The translations under genes and the position numbers were made by a program. The notes under the pieces were generated by a model. That model worked only from the letters and a program-made list of their open reading frames with translations, had not been told where the DNA came from and did not search any database. 64,000 bases of DNA. Source: Topomyia yanbarensis (taxonomy: Eukaryota; Arthropoda; Insecta; Diptera; Culicidae). This document shows positions 21,421 through 34,251 of this stretch, one piece after another (position 1 is the stretch's first letter; the number at the start of each line of letters is the position of its first letter). The DNA lies in contig NC_080671.1 in assembly GCF_030247195.1 (NCBI RefSeq), forward strand, positions 96,421,870 to 96,485,869, read 5' to 3'.

Positions 21421-21769
21421 CTTCACAGGAGGGCGTACTTAAATGATGGTATCGTGCTTGTTTGGATTTCTTCAATTGAAAATTAGGCAACAAGTTCGAT
21501 ATTTGTTCCTGTGACTAATTGTTTTTATTGCCCTCGTGTGGTTGTACATCGATACAGGAGATAAGACGGTACTTTCATAAGCAAGTATACTCAAACACCG
21601 ACTCGAAAGGATTCTTAGTGTCAACAGCAGATTTATGCTAGATGTCCAGCGTCACCATGTTTCGACTGTAACGAGTGTCGGCTAATGGTATTGTCGTAGG
21701 TGTCCAGAACAAAATTGTTTCGAAAACAGTTTGCTGATTTTCTTCCATAACGACCGAATTCACACTGAC

Positions 21770-21860
21770 AAGTGACAAGTGCAAAACAGCGGATGTAAAC
21801 AATACACTCTAAAGAGAAACTTGGCAAAATTTGGTTCATCTCGGTCAAGTGTGAAGCGTT
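21770..21860. mobile_element. Relic of an inner-family DD37E 5' leader
   Basis: The segment with TGTAAACAATACA, then GAGAAA, then GCAAAATTTGGTT matches, in the same order, the leader of the inner DD37E element at about 18852-18895. The terminal repeat itself is no longer recognisable. Confidence 0.4.
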
Positions 21861-24350
21861 GTTTTTGAAAAGTTTTAACCGATTTTTTAACGTCACGAAA
21901 CAATATGCTGTACGCTTCCTGACTGGGAAGGCACCTAAAATGTGAGACACTTGCCTACACCGTCCCTAAGTGATATCAGGTTCGCAGAACTAAAACCAAA
22001 CTACACCACCAGTTCGGTTCGAACATATCCTCGCGTAACTAGAACAGAGCTCGCTCAATCGAATCGACACTTCGAAAACGTTACGTCCAATCGAACTAAT
22101 CAAAATTAGATGACTTTTTCGCTTGACATGCTCAGCGGATTCTGCACTCGAAGGCAATAACGTCCCGAGGGTAACAAAGTGTAAATATATCATCCACTTG
22201 CCAACCCTTAAATATCATATCAATCTGTAAAACCCTATAAAAGTTTGAAGAAGAAAAAAAATGCCAGAAGAAGACATTTTCTAGGAAGCAATTGTTTCGT
22301 TAGTAGACCAGTACCGTAGCATGTACAGTAAATGTGTAAAGCTAGATTGAATTCAATCCAATTCGAGCGAAAAGTCAACTAGTAAACCGAACGGCGAATA
22401 GATCCAACCTAAACTACCACTGCAGCTGTATAGTGAGTTACAGAGTTTCAATTCAAAGAAAAGAGAAAGTAACGTTTAAAGTTACGTATAGTAGAATAAC
22501 TAAATTAAGGGGTCCAAAACAAACTAGTCGATGATTAGGAACAAGATACCAAATGATCTGGATGTCGTTGCCGAATTGATGTTGTATTCCTATCATTATT
22601 TAACCATTCGTAGCCCGAGTGATATGTGTGTGTATTTTGTCGTTACTAATATAGTCTGTATAGGTTTAGCTGAAGCAGTTGTACATACACTACCAATAAA
22701 GTAAATTAAATCTAGTTTTAAATTTTAATGGGGACTATCGGTTGATGCGATGCCACTGATATAAGTTAAGAACTGTGATTCTTTCAGTTGAATGTTACTC
22801 TGTGATTTTTGAATCGACAGATTGTCACTCGATTCTCATTCGTTACTTTTCGCTCTATATCAAAAGTTTGACTTAACACTACAAAAGTGTGAGCTGTCAG
22901 CTCGATGATAATCTAATTCAAACCTAGCGTTACTAGTTTAACCACATGTGCGTGATAATAAGGCGGAGAATACCAGATAAGTGTACGTCATAATTACGCA
23001 TATGATTGATACAAAATTGACGACATAAATTGCCTGTTAAGGGATAAAACAAACAATAGTGGCCAAATTTGTCCCCCTCATCCTGAACGGTCTAGCCTCA
23101 CAGTGGAAAAAGGGCTGGTCGAAGCAACAACAGAATTATTCTAAAGCATCGCGACGGAAAATAACCCAATGGACTCGAATGGGTCATTCGAATCGTTGTG
23201 GATCCGAGAAAGTTGAGCTTTGTAGGGTGCGTTTCCAATGCAAGTGAAGTTTTTTCCACTGGGTAAAGCAACTACATGGAGAGAGCAATTTTCGCCTCAA
23301 TTAGGTTAGGCAAAAAAAGATATTTTGAGAAGAAGACCACTTCAAAGGAAAGGGGAAAAGTTTTCATCTTTAGCGACTAATAGATATTATCTAGCAATAA
23401 ATCAGAGCGTTGATAGACACTCATGATATACTGTTAATGCCTTCAATTACAAAACGATGATCTATTAAGTGTGTAGACTCTGAACAAAGTTTGAGAAACA
23501 GTAGAAAATAATGGACAAGTTTCAATTTTCTAGCACAGTAAGACATATGTAGCGTTTAAGCTAGGCTGGAGTAAAAAAAATTGGGGGTATACTAAACCCT
23601 ACAGTCTAGAAAGTTGTAACCAAAGAGACCCTCTATCACCTGAACACACATCACTAAAGATTAAGAGTACCGTCGGAGACCACAAAAATACTTGGGAATC
23701 GATCAAAAAGCTATTTCCAATAATCGACATGTAGGAATACAAATCAATCAAAAGTGCATTCCAGGCAAAATAAATTTCAATGCATGAAAAACACTCGATC
23801 AAAACATATATAAAGTTATCATTATTTACACTGTAAAAACATCATATTACTACGTTAAGAGAATTTAAGAAGTTCAATAAAACAAATTTCAACCAAACAA
23901 TGTTTCAATGATTTTTTCATTAGTATGCTATAATCAACCAATATATGCTTGAGCAAATCTAAGAGAAGAGAAGACAATCGCGTAGCTAATTTGTTCCAGT
24001 CCTAACCTCAATATTGATATTAATATCCTGATCGACCATCTTGGATTCCTATGAAACTTTACACATTTCATCGGCATGGAAGACTAAACATTTTCCACAA
24101 TCAGTAAGATCATGGGACCCTTAAAAGGATTCTTTTCCGCTGGGTACTCGCCGTAGCTTCTTGTCTAATTTTGTGTTTTGTCGGTCACGTATTGTTTTTT
24201 TTTTTGTTCTCAGCGTTTCCGCGATTCGTAACTTTGTTTTGTTGTGCTGACCTTTTTTTTTGTACGCTGAGAACTGATGTGTCCACTACCAGGGGGCTCC
24301 GTTTGTGAGCTTTTTGGTGTGGGGGTAAGAGGCGGGCTATTAATAAAAAA
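21861..24350. other. Intergenic or intronic DNA, no gene seen
   Basis: About 2.5 kb with only short chance frames. CAGTGGAAAAAG at about 23099 and CTTTTTTCCACTG near 23258 (as GAAGTTTTTTCCACTG) could be the ends of a 165-bp MITE, but no target duplication supports it. Long T runs occur at 24190-24420. Confidence 0.35.
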
Positions 24351-25894
24351 AAATTTGACTCAAGAGCAATTTTTTAAAAGGGCGTAAGCATTTCTACATG
24401 CATTAATTTCATTTTTTTTTTTGTTCGATTACTGTATTTCACACAACAAAACTTTCTGAGGACGAGTTTGAGAGAACGAATATTTATGCGTGAAAAAAAA
24501 TATACACTGAAAAAAATGTTGTGTCATTTTTTACAAAAACAAAAATTTGTGTATAAAATTTAAATGGTAAAAAACACCATTTTTTTAAATTTTTTATATT
24601 TTGTCAATAAAAACCTCAAGAGAAAAGAAACATTTCGAATGTGATTATATGATGGAAAACTTATCGGTAAAAAAGTTTTTCTAACAATAATTTTATACAT
24701 TTTTTTAATTTTCCAAAATGCGATAGTTTTCGAGATATTTGGAATTTTGTTCCAACAAAAACAGTTAAATCGTGTGATTATGCACTTTTTAAAAGTTATT
24801 CGCGTTACCCAATTATAAAATGTCAAAAATCTAATGTTTATCATTTTAAAGACGTAAAAGAAACTTTTTCAGTGTATTTGGATCATGGAGAAGCTTTCAA
24901 TAAAAACTTTTTCCTAACAACAACTTTTGACATATTTTTTATAATTCTTACTATTTGCAGTCAAAATTACAATTTTCTTTTTTAATATGATTCTAAACGC
25001 TATTTTAAATCAAAATGCTTATAACAAAAAATTTCTGAAACGTAGTAGTTCTCGAAATATTTCAAATTTTGTTTTAACAACATAATTCTTTTGTTTTATT
25101 ACGACCTTTTCAGAAGTTATTCGCGTTTCTCCATCAACAATAATAAATTTTTCAAAAGACCCATAACATTTCCTGTAACTTTCTCTTTGACATCAAGGTG
25201 ATATTGTAAACCATTTGAAAGCTCTACGAAAACAATCAAAATACTATTCAACCGTAGGGTCTTATGATTAAACTAAATAGTTCTATCATATTTTGGTTGT
25301 TTTCGTATAGCTTTCAAATGGTTTACAATATCACCTTGATGTAAAAGAGAAAGTTACAGGAAATGTTATGGGCCTTTTGAAAAACTTTTTATTATTGATG
25401 GAGAAACGCAAATAACTTCTGAAAAGGTCGTAAGAAAACAAAAGAATTGTGTTGTTAAAAAGAAATTTGAAATATCTCGAGAACAACCACATTTCAATTT
25501 TTTTTTGTTATTGGCATTTTGATTTAAAATAGCGTTTAAAATCATATTCAAAAAGAAAATTGTATATTTTACTGCAAATAGTATGAATTATAAAAATATG
25601 TCAAAAGTTATTGTTAGAAAAACTTTTTTATTGAAAGCTTCTCCACGATCCAAATACACTGAAAACGTTTGAAAACGATAAACATTAGATTTTTGACATT
25701 TTACGATGAGGTAACGCGAATAACTTTTAAAAAGGGCATAATCACATGAATTAACTGTTTTTGTTGGAACAAAATTCCAAATATCTCGAAAACTATCGCA
25801 TTTTTGAAGATTTTTGCTAGATTTAAAATTAGACTAAGAATTATATTTTGTGAAAAAATACAGTTTTGTATGTCAATTAGTATGAAATTCAAAA

Positions 25895-25908
25895 ACATGT
25901 ATAAAGTT
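25895..25908. repeat. Target-site duplication of retroposon copy 2, left
   Basis: ACATGTATAAAGTT, exact 14-bp match to 26853-26866. Confidence 0.85.
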
Positions 25909-25928
25909 TTTTTTATTCGTTTATTTGG

Positions 25929-25961
25929 CACGGCTCAAGGCGTTAGCTTCACGGAACCGTG
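25929..25961 (-). promoter_or_regulatory. 3' hairpin of the gag-only retroposon, copy 2
   Basis: On the minus strand CACGGTTC pairs with GAGCCGTG around a 17-nt loop. One base differs from copy 1 but still pairs as a wobble. CAAATAAACGAAT and poly(A) follow. Confidence 0.7.
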
Positions 25962-26180
25962 GGTATTTTATACACTTAGATGATGCAAACAATAAAAATA
26001 ATAAACAATTAGTGCTAAGATCAATCCCGTACGCGCGACTTGCCATTGCGCGCGGAGATCCGTTTTCGTGTCGGGGAAATATTTGCATCCACGTCAACTG
26101 TATCATGGGGGTCATTCATATCTCTCTCGTCTTCGCACAGGTCCGGGTCATCATCGGGGTTACTGCCTTGATGTTCGCGA

Positions 26181-26697
26181 TCAGGTGTTGTTTCCTTTTC
26201 GAGTCACGAGCCTGAACCCTCCGTCATTGCTAGTAGCTCCCTCATTGATGGTATTAACTCTTGAGCTTGTGGTACTTGACGCGGATTTTGCAGTTGTCAT
26301 TATTGCTTGAACAGCAGCCACAAATTTGGCAACCGTTTGTGGCTCAGAAAATGATATTGTAGACTGAGTGTTGGTATTTCTTTCTGTAGGTGAGCTTTTC
26401 TTAGCGGTTTCTGGGCAGGGTTGTCCGTAATGTGCCTTTTGTTCACAGAACTGGCACGTGTTAGTTTGTCCTTGATATGTACATAGAGTTCGCTGTATAA
26501 TGGTATCACCCCCTTCTGTTGTGTACTGCAGGGTAAGGTAGGAGAGAATGGGTTGGTCTACCCGCATTCTCACCACAAAAACTCTCCTTCAGCAAATGTT
26601 CCACATCACCAATACTTGGTCTTATGCGGAAAGACCGGAAGTCAACGGCCACCGTGTTAGCCCTAAGAATCACATTTTGTTGATGAGACTCAGTCAT
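26181..26697 (-). pseudogene. Gag-like protein of retroposon copy 2, deletion and frameshift
   Basis: The N-terminus starts at a Met at 26697 (MTESHQQNVILRAN) and parallels copy 1, including AVDFRSFRIRPSIGDVEHLL against AVVDFKFCLKRPSFSEVEYLL. It then breaks into another frame at about 26576, continuing VVRMRVDQPILSYL, the zinc knuckle CQFCEQKAHYGQPC (CX2CX4HX4C) and EPQTVAKFVAAVQAIMTTAK, nearly identical to copy 1. About 110 codons are missing at the junction. Outside the conserved blocks the two proteins differ substantially, so the copies belong to different lineages of one family. Confidence 0.8.
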
Positions 26698-26852
26698 CTT
26701 GATAGATCACGATACGAGAATAATAGTAACGGTTCACTTTGTTCTTCTGACAATGCACACAAGAAAAAATCAACTGCTTGCGCTGGCTTGAGTAGCAGCA
26801 GAGAGCACACTAGTATTGTGACTGGTGCCTTTGGTAATTGAGAATAGACTGG

Positions 26853-26866
26853 ACATGTATAAAGTT
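26853..26866. repeat. Target-site duplication of retroposon copy 2, right
   Basis: ACATGTATAAAGTT, partner of 25895-25908. It belongs to the interrupted right arm of the giant inverted repeat. Confidence 0.85.
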
Positions 26867-27198
26867 ATTGTTGGAAAAACTTTTTTACCGATAAGTTCTC
26901 CATCATATAATCACATTCAAAATGTTCTTTTCTCTTTAGGTTTTTGTTTCTAAAATATAAAAAATTAGAAAAAATGGGTTTTTTTTGCAATTAAAATTTT
27001 TAACACAAATTTTTGTTTTTGTGAAAAATGACACAACCTTTTTTTCAGTGTATATTTTTTCGCACATAAATATTCATTCCCTGAAACTCGTTCTCAGAAA
27101 GTTCTGCTGTATAAAATACAGTAATCGAACAAAAAAATTGAAATTAAAGCATGTACAAATGTGTACGCCTTTTTGAAAAGTTGCTCTTGTATCAAAAT

Positions 27199-28025
27199 AT
27201 TGCAATTATCAGAGAAAATAATGGAGATTCATAAATCGAACACAACTTCAAAGTTTCGTTCGAATCGACGACGGTCATATTTTGTGGTCGGCCGGTTTCT
27301 CATGGAATCAACCCTCCCGCAACTTGACATTTAACCTAAGTTTCTCGAAACCACCGTGTTTGGGATGATGTCGCCACAGTAGAGTGCCGTCCAATAAATG
27401 TGATACAGTAAATTTCTATGTGAGAAAATAATTTCGCGACGTCTTTTACGAACTTTTTTTTTCTTTATTTACATTCGGACGAAATAATCAAGATAATCAT
27501 TTCAAAACAGCGTTATAATTTATTGTGCATATAAACAAGTTAATTCGTCATTTCGGTGTTTCATAAAATGACTACGAACAGTGCCGAATGTAAAATGCAG
27601 AATGCATGATTTGATTTGAGTGCGCTTCTAGTGTGAGCCCGTCGCCCTTGAAACATCTTTCGCATATTACAATCCTTTTGTCGTTAATCCTTAAATACAT
27701 TTAGTATTGTGATTGTCATTTTTACTTCGCATTTGACAAAGGCAGAGTTGATGTCGTTTGTTTGTATTTCTGACAGCATATCATCTAACTGCTAGGCGCT
27801 GTGACATTTACGGTGCAAAGATTTCCACGAATTTCAGAAGTGATGACAGCTCGTTTTTTATCGAAGAGGGATAAAACATGGACTTCATCATTGTGCGTTT
27901 CGTTTCTATTGTAATTCAAATATTACTACCCTAATATCTTAAAAACTAAATTAAGGTATTATCCAGCTGGTATGCGCACCGCTTGTTTGTATGCCGATGA
28001 TTCCAAAAAAAATGATCGTAGTACA
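27199..28025. other. Non-coding DNA, no gene seen
   Basis: No convincing ORF or repeat boundary. It separates the giant inverted repeat from a small MITE. Confidence 0.4.
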
Positions 28026-28411
28026 GTTACCGAGGGGCAAGCACTAGCAGGTTTGAGTGCGTCGTATTGAAAATACCAAACATATTTTGAATATAATTAA
28101 AGTAAATAATGAAAGAATTTAAAAATACTTCTGTTGTAGTTAATAAGGTACTTAATGTAATTAACGTCGATGTGTGAGTACTTAAAGTATTGACGGTAAT
28201 TAAAATATTTTACGTATTTAAAGTACGAAGTTGCTGACAGCAACTTGCTGTACTTAAAATCTTTTCTGTAATTAAAGTACAATGAATTTTACACGTACTT
28301 TTTAAATATTTGCGGTATTTAATGTACTTTATGGTACTTAATGTAACTAATTAAGTACTACTTTTGGCACTGCGTCGTATTGAATATTTAGTGCTTGCCC
28401 CTCGACGGTTA
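28026..28411. mobile_element. MITE with internal TTAAAGTAC/GTACTTAA repeats
   Basis: The ends are inverted: GTTACCGAGGGGCAAGCACTA on the left (about 28026) and TAGTGCTTGCCCCTCGACGG on the right, ending near 28411. A second matched pair, GTGCGTCGTATTGAA and its direct-order relative, lies just inside. The interior is made of degenerate units around TTAAAGTAC and GTACTTAA, in both orientations. GTTAC on both outer edges may be a 5-bp target duplication. There is no coding capacity. Confidence 0.65.
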
Positions 28412-28734
28412 CATTACTTTTATAACAAAACAACGCTAAACCCCCATAAAGTCTTCGAAAGTCAATTATCAAAAGTAAAAAAATCTTATCGAGAAAATTT
28501 TCACTTTAAACACGAGTTTACGCTTTTTTAGAAATTAGTCTTGAATAAAGTTTGATCCGCCATTTTAGACCCACAGACCCAAAAAAAAGTTGTTTCAACG
28601 ATTTGTATAGGAGCTGTCAAGTTGTTCCCCCTCTGCATGGAATCCCTCTTACAAACGGGATGCAAAACAGTGCTGCTGAATTTATTCTATCTACTTTGCA
28701 TACACATCAACATTTCATACAAATTGAATAAAAG
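28412..28734. other. Spacer between two MITEs, no gene seen
   Basis: AT-rich, with no recognisable feature. Confidence 0.4.
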
Positions 28735-28986
28735 TGCACACAGAGAAAAAAATATTGGTAAAAATAAGAGTTTTTCACTTTTAGCAAAAAAACAACCAAC
28801 GCATACTCTTAGTTTGAAAATAAAACTTTTATTTTGATTACTATTCTTCATAAGCTTAAAAGGAAAGCTTTTATTTTGATTATTATTCTTGATTAATTTA
28901 AAAGTTTTACTTACAATATAGGCATTGGTTGTTTTTTGCTAAGAGCAGGATACTCTTACTTTTACCAACATTTTTTTCTGTGTGCA
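28735..28986. mobile_element. MITE of about 250 bp with roughly 65-bp inverted ends
   Basis: The left end is CACACAGAGAAAAAAATATT and the right end is its inverse, AACATTTTTTTCTGTGTG. The similarity extends through TTGGTAAAA, AAGAGT and AACAACCAA(C/T)GC. TGCA flanks both sides (28735-28738 and 28983-28986) and may be a 4-bp target duplication, although TGCA is palindromic and could belong to the ends. The interior is AT-rich with a repeated AAGCTTTTATTTTGATTA unit. Confidence 0.75.
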
Positions 28987-29004
28987 GAAAGACGATATAG
29001 TTGC

Positions 29005-30246
<1,242 letters not shown>

Positions 30247-32193
30247 CGCGGAAAAAATTGTTCCCAATAAAGTGCCATGAATTCAGGAACAATCACGTTT
30301 TTACGGTACGAAAACAGGTCCTTGAACAAAAATCATGTGTTTTATAATTATGTTCCATTTTCAGTCAGTAACGTTTAAATAACGCTTTTATTTGTAGATA
30401 TTTGTTTTTGTTTTGTGAACTTAAGTCACGGTTTCCGTTATACCATTACTAAATCTATTTTTTGTACGCAAACTAGTTCACAACTTTATGAACAATGTTC
30501 ATAGAACTAAAGGTAGAATCGTGATTTCATTCATAGCTTTCGGAAAACATATTTACGCGTGAACTATTCATGAATCCTTTCAATCATCGTGAACTAGTTC
30601 ATGATTCCAAATATAATAGGAACGATTCAATATCCGTGTTCAAGAAATAGTTCACAAAATCACACAATGTTATTCATGTATACATAAACTGAAACCTGAT
30701 TTCTAGCGAATTAGTCACAACTTTCATGGCCATGAATTAGTTCACAAAAACATGAAATACTTTTTATATTCGTGAACTAGTTCATGATTCCTAGTATAAT
30801 AGTCACGACTTACCATTCGAGCTCATATTATTCTTGTATACATGAACTGATTTATGATTCCTAATGACTGACCGTTCGTGCTCTTGAAATAATTCACAAA
30901 ATCATGAAATCTTATTCATACAAATGTGAACTAGCTCATGATTCCTAGTATAATTTTCCTGGCTGACCGTTCGTGCTCGTGAAATAGTTCACAAAATCAA
31001 AATTTTATTCATGGATTTGTGAACTGGTTCATGACTCGTAGTTCACGATTCACGATCTATCTTAAGCGTATGTGATATCCGTAATGATTCTCTATTTCAT
31101 ACAACTCTCCACATGGTCTTAAAATTTTCACGTAAACTATTTCAGAAAGTTTGGGTTTTGTCGTGAAACGTCATATATTTATGTACAGCCTATAACAACT
31201 AGTAATAGCGAGCAGCAGATATAAGAAAACTATTAGGACCTATTCATTCGATAAGGTTCAATGTGATGTCTGGGCAGAAATCGAAAACTTCACTGAGTAT
31301 CAAAAATATATTGTAGAGCCATCAATCTTGTTCGTGATATGGTTCACAAAACAAGATACCGCGAATTATTTACGGTGCTATGAACCAAATCATATTATCA
31401 CGTTACTCCGAGTAAAAAATACGACACTGATTAAACATGCACACTAGTCAAATTCGAACGTGAGCTCAAGAATAAAATATCATGAAAACGTGCATATAAA
31501 TTACAAAAAGCGTGACTAAGATCCTGAAAACATGAACATAAATTACACTACCCGTCATTTAAATATCAAAAATCGTTACTAAGATCCTGTAATCATGAAC
31601 ACAAATCACTCTAAGTGTGACTAAAATACCACGGTAACGTGAATGGAAGTTACGGAAATCGTGACTGAAATCCTGAAATCATGAACATAATCACACTACT
31701 CTGTTAAAAAATTCAACACGAAACTCGTGAATAAAACATCAACAAAACATGAACATAAATTACAATTATTGTGACTAAAACCCTGAAATCTTGAACATAA
31801 TTCATGCTACTATGCCAGCAAAATTCGACATTAAACTCATGAATAAAATATCACAGTAACGTGATGAGAAAATACGAAAATCACGACTAAGCTCCTGAAA
31901 TCATGACCGTCATTTTAGTTGATATATTACAAACCAGTGTATCCCCAAAGTGTGAACAAGAATCATAACAAAAACTATGTCCAGGGAACAGCCACAGTAA
32001 CCCTACCAAAAATTGCAATGTAACACCATGTACATTTTTGCGTTTTTTTTAATCACACATAGTTTCATGAATACGAGGATTATTATCCATAATTTCGTGA
32101 ACTTGGCCACGATTTTCGTAAATCGCGCAGTTCACGAAATCGTGATTTGAACGAAATTTTTTCCGTGAATTTATGAACGGAATTTTTTCCGTG
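30247..32193. mobile_element. Non-autonomous terminal-inverted-repeat element with internal tandem arrays, about 1.95 kb
   Basis: The left end is CGCGGAAAAAATTGTTC and the right end, inverted, is CACGGAAAAAATTCCGTTC. Inside the left half at least four units of about 100 bp repeat TGAACTAGTTCATGATTCC (about 30588, 30773, 30925 and 31019), each with an AGTTCACAAAA element. Inside the right half units of about 120 bp repeat ATGAACATAA followed by TTACA and GTGACTAA(G/A)ATCCTGAAA (about 31480-31900). No transposase is present. A possible imperfect 8-bp duplication was seen but is not reliable. Confidence 0.65.
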
Positions 32194-33200
32194 TGTTAGT
32201 GTTTTCACGCCTAGATCCGTTCGCACCCTCTCATTCTGCTACTATCGGCAGAAGGCTAATAGCACACAGTCAACGCCGGTCTATGGACAAAATGTCACCA
32301 ATAGACTTAATACTCGCGTGGAGGCATGAGATAGGAAACTTGTGAGAACTATGTTATGTTGTTGGATAAAAAATGCAGAAAGGACAAAAAGGTGAATGAG
32401 ACGGATATGCGATCATGGGCAGTTAACTTCTCCCATGACTACGGCACTGAATGGAATATTATGCGCCTTTCTTTTTTGAGAAGTACAAAACAAGGAAACA
32501 GTTTTTATAATAAATGTTCCATATACTTCACTGATTGAAAGCAACAGCGTTACGTATAACAACAAATGACACCTACAATCCAGCGTTCGGCAGCTTCGTG
32601 TGTGTTTTTGTGTATGATTAGTCTACATACAGAGTCCACAAATGCGTAAGCTAAACAGCGCTATGCAATCTGCAGTGTACCATACCGCAGGCTACGAAAC
32701 TGCGAAAGAAACTAAAAAATTGGTTAGTGCCTCGTCACATAAGGTACCTGGTTTATAATTTGTTCCATCCATTTGAAAATATTAATTAAAGCAGCAGCAT
32801 ATGCACCAGTAAGTGGCGAACAGATAAAAAAAAGTTTTGTAATTTTACGTCTTGCAAGAGGCACATAAAAGGAGCGTTCCAATTCACATTTATATTTTAT
32901 TACATGTAAAAATACGAGTGGGAAACAAAAACTATTTGATTATAGATGGATTATAATGTTCGCTTTGCTCGAATAAAAGTATTTTACAATTATCGCTTCT
33001 GTTTTGTTCCACTAGTACATATTTTGTTTGTTTGCTCGAATTCAGGGAAGCCTTCTAATATTTTATGAAATATCGACTTGCTCGACACTCGACAAATTCT
33101 GATAAACAATTATTTGTATGTCGAGTATTTGACTATACTACAGACTATGGCGCATTGATTTTAGACCGCTTAATTAATTACATAGTTTGACAGCTAGACT
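32194..33200. other. Non-coding DNA, no gene seen
   Basis: Mixed-composition DNA with no recognised domain. A 60-codon frame at 32356-32538 has no identifiable features. Confidence 0.4.
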
Positions 33201-33219
33201 AATTAGATGATTTAAGCCT

Positions 33220-33450
33220 CATCTATCCTACTTACTACCAATCATAAAGATATACAGAATGTATCGACTAGGCCCGATGATGCGACTGGTCGTTGATGTG
33301 AGTACGCGTAAGAGTGTCGCGCGCGAAGCTCCCACGTAGTGAGCGTGCGCGGCGCTGAGCTCGCAACTATACGGATATCGCGCATTGTCTCTCGGCGCGG
33401 GAGAATATGACACAGATCTAATACGGCAGTGGCGCCGTCATATAACAAAA
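33220..33450 (-). mobile_element. Candidate solo LTR, CpG-rich
   Basis: The block is strikingly CpG-rich (runs such as GTCGCGCGCGAAGC). On the minus strand it begins TGTTATATGACGGCGCC, which resembles an LTR start (TG...). The other boundary and a 5-bp duplication were not located. It could instead be a promoter-like CpG cluster. Confidence 0.3.
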
Positions 33451-33549
33451 AAAATATTACCGGTAGTCACTTAGCACCCGATTAGGTACGAAAAAATATC
33501 TAACAGATCATTTCTTCCTAAGACTCCAACAAGCCAGAGAAAAAAATCA

Positions 33550-34045
33550 TTTCATCAACGGAGTGGGGTCCTTCCTTTGCGGACGTCACTGGTTGCAGAA
33601 ATAAAAGCAAACATTCTTTTAATAAACGAGAGCTGAGTCGTTCTTTGGGGAGGACCACGTTCGCCAGTAACTCGACTCCACTCCGACACGACACTGCTGT
33701 GTATCGTAAGCAAGATACGCACGGGATATTTTATATAACACTTCAAACTGTGAACATAACGTAATTCGTTCCTCTGGGACTGGTGGTGAATTAAATTGTT
33801 CGAAAAATTATACCCACGAACGGAGGAATTTCGGCCAGATGCGATTATTTTAGTCCCCAGACAGAAAGTGATAGTAAAAAAAACGACGGAAAACTCTCGA
33901 TTCAAAAAGGTAATCAAATGTGGAAAACAGTTTTTTAGAACCCATGAATAACAATCGTGTATGGAAAAATCGTCTCGGATGTTACAAAAAATGGTAGAAA
34001 ACTGTAGCGTGAAAATTTTCATTATTCCACTCTCTCTCAATCATC
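33550..34045 (-). mobile_element. Possible LTR-retrotransposon fragment
   Basis: On the minus strand, CAGCTCTCGTTTATTAAAAG followed by a GTTTGCTTTTATTTCTG stretch resembles the R/U5 region of an insect LTR, with an A/T-rich polyadenylation region. A 161-codon minus-strand frame (33555-34040) has no recognisable domain and is not proposed as a gene. The evidence is only compositional. Confidence 0.25.
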
Positions 34046-34059
34046 GAATGGCAAGCGGG

Positions 34060-34251
34060 CGGGATGTGGGTGGTTGAACTGTCATCCAATCCCGTGTAGT
34101 AGTGATTGCTTCTCAGCATCAACGGTGGTGTGGAAGCGCAGAACGGAATTGCAAACAGTCGCCAGCCAGCGCACGGCGATCAGCCAGCGTGTGTTAATTT
34201 ATTTAAATTGCACCAAGTTCACCCTCACTAGTGCAGTATAGCGGAAGCAAG
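34060..34251 (+). promoter_or_regulatory. Candidate distal promoter and non-coding first exon
   Basis: The stretch is GC-richer than its surroundings, with CCAGCG/CAGCC-rich text typical of insect 5' UTRs and initiator-like TCAGCAT/TCAGC sequences. It ends at a plausible splice donor, GCAAG|GTGAAT, at 34251/34252. The first recognised exon of the MIF4G gene on the same strand starts at an acceptor (52328) and begins with untranslated sequence, so an upstream non-coding exon must exist. This is the best-looking candidate, 18 kb away, but the link is inference. Confidence 0.3.

Larger units (their letters stand above)
25909..26852 (-). mobile_element. Gag-only retroposon, copy 2 (internally deleted)
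   Basis: On the minus strand, from 26852, a leader containing TTGTGTGCATTGTC (homologous to AGTGTGCATTGTC in copy 1) precedes the ORF start. The gag-like C-terminal half, the 33-nt hairpin (25961-25929) and a poly(A) stretch (T-run at about 25909-25914) follow. The element is bounded by an exact 14-bp duplication. It is 5'-complete yet lacks any reverse transcriptase, as copy 1 does. An internal deletion removed the middle of the ORF. Confidence 0.85.
24351..27198. mobile_element. Giant inverted-repeat (hairpin) element with about 0.9 kb arms
   Basis: The left arm (about 24351-25243) is the reverse complement of the right arm (about 25288-25908 plus 26867-27198) around a loop of about 44 bp. 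Checks include AAGAGCAA near the left edge against TTGCTCTT at 27181; ACACTGAAAAAAA against TTTTTTTCAGTGT; and the inner CATCAAGGTGATATTGTAAA against TTTACAATATCACCTTGATG. The arms have diverged by scattered substitutions. The right arm is interrupted by a later retroposon (25909-26852). No coding capacity is visible apart from the insert. A transcript would fold into a very long double-stranded RNA. Confidence 0.85.

Noticed and set aside
28026..28411. GTTAC as a proven 5-bp target duplication of the MITE
   Set aside because: The two terminal repeats differ in length at their ends, so the boundary and duplication remain ambiguous.
33555..34040. 161-codon minus-strand frame as a gene
   Set aside because: No domain or signal is recognisable, and the 3' part looks like LTR sequence.
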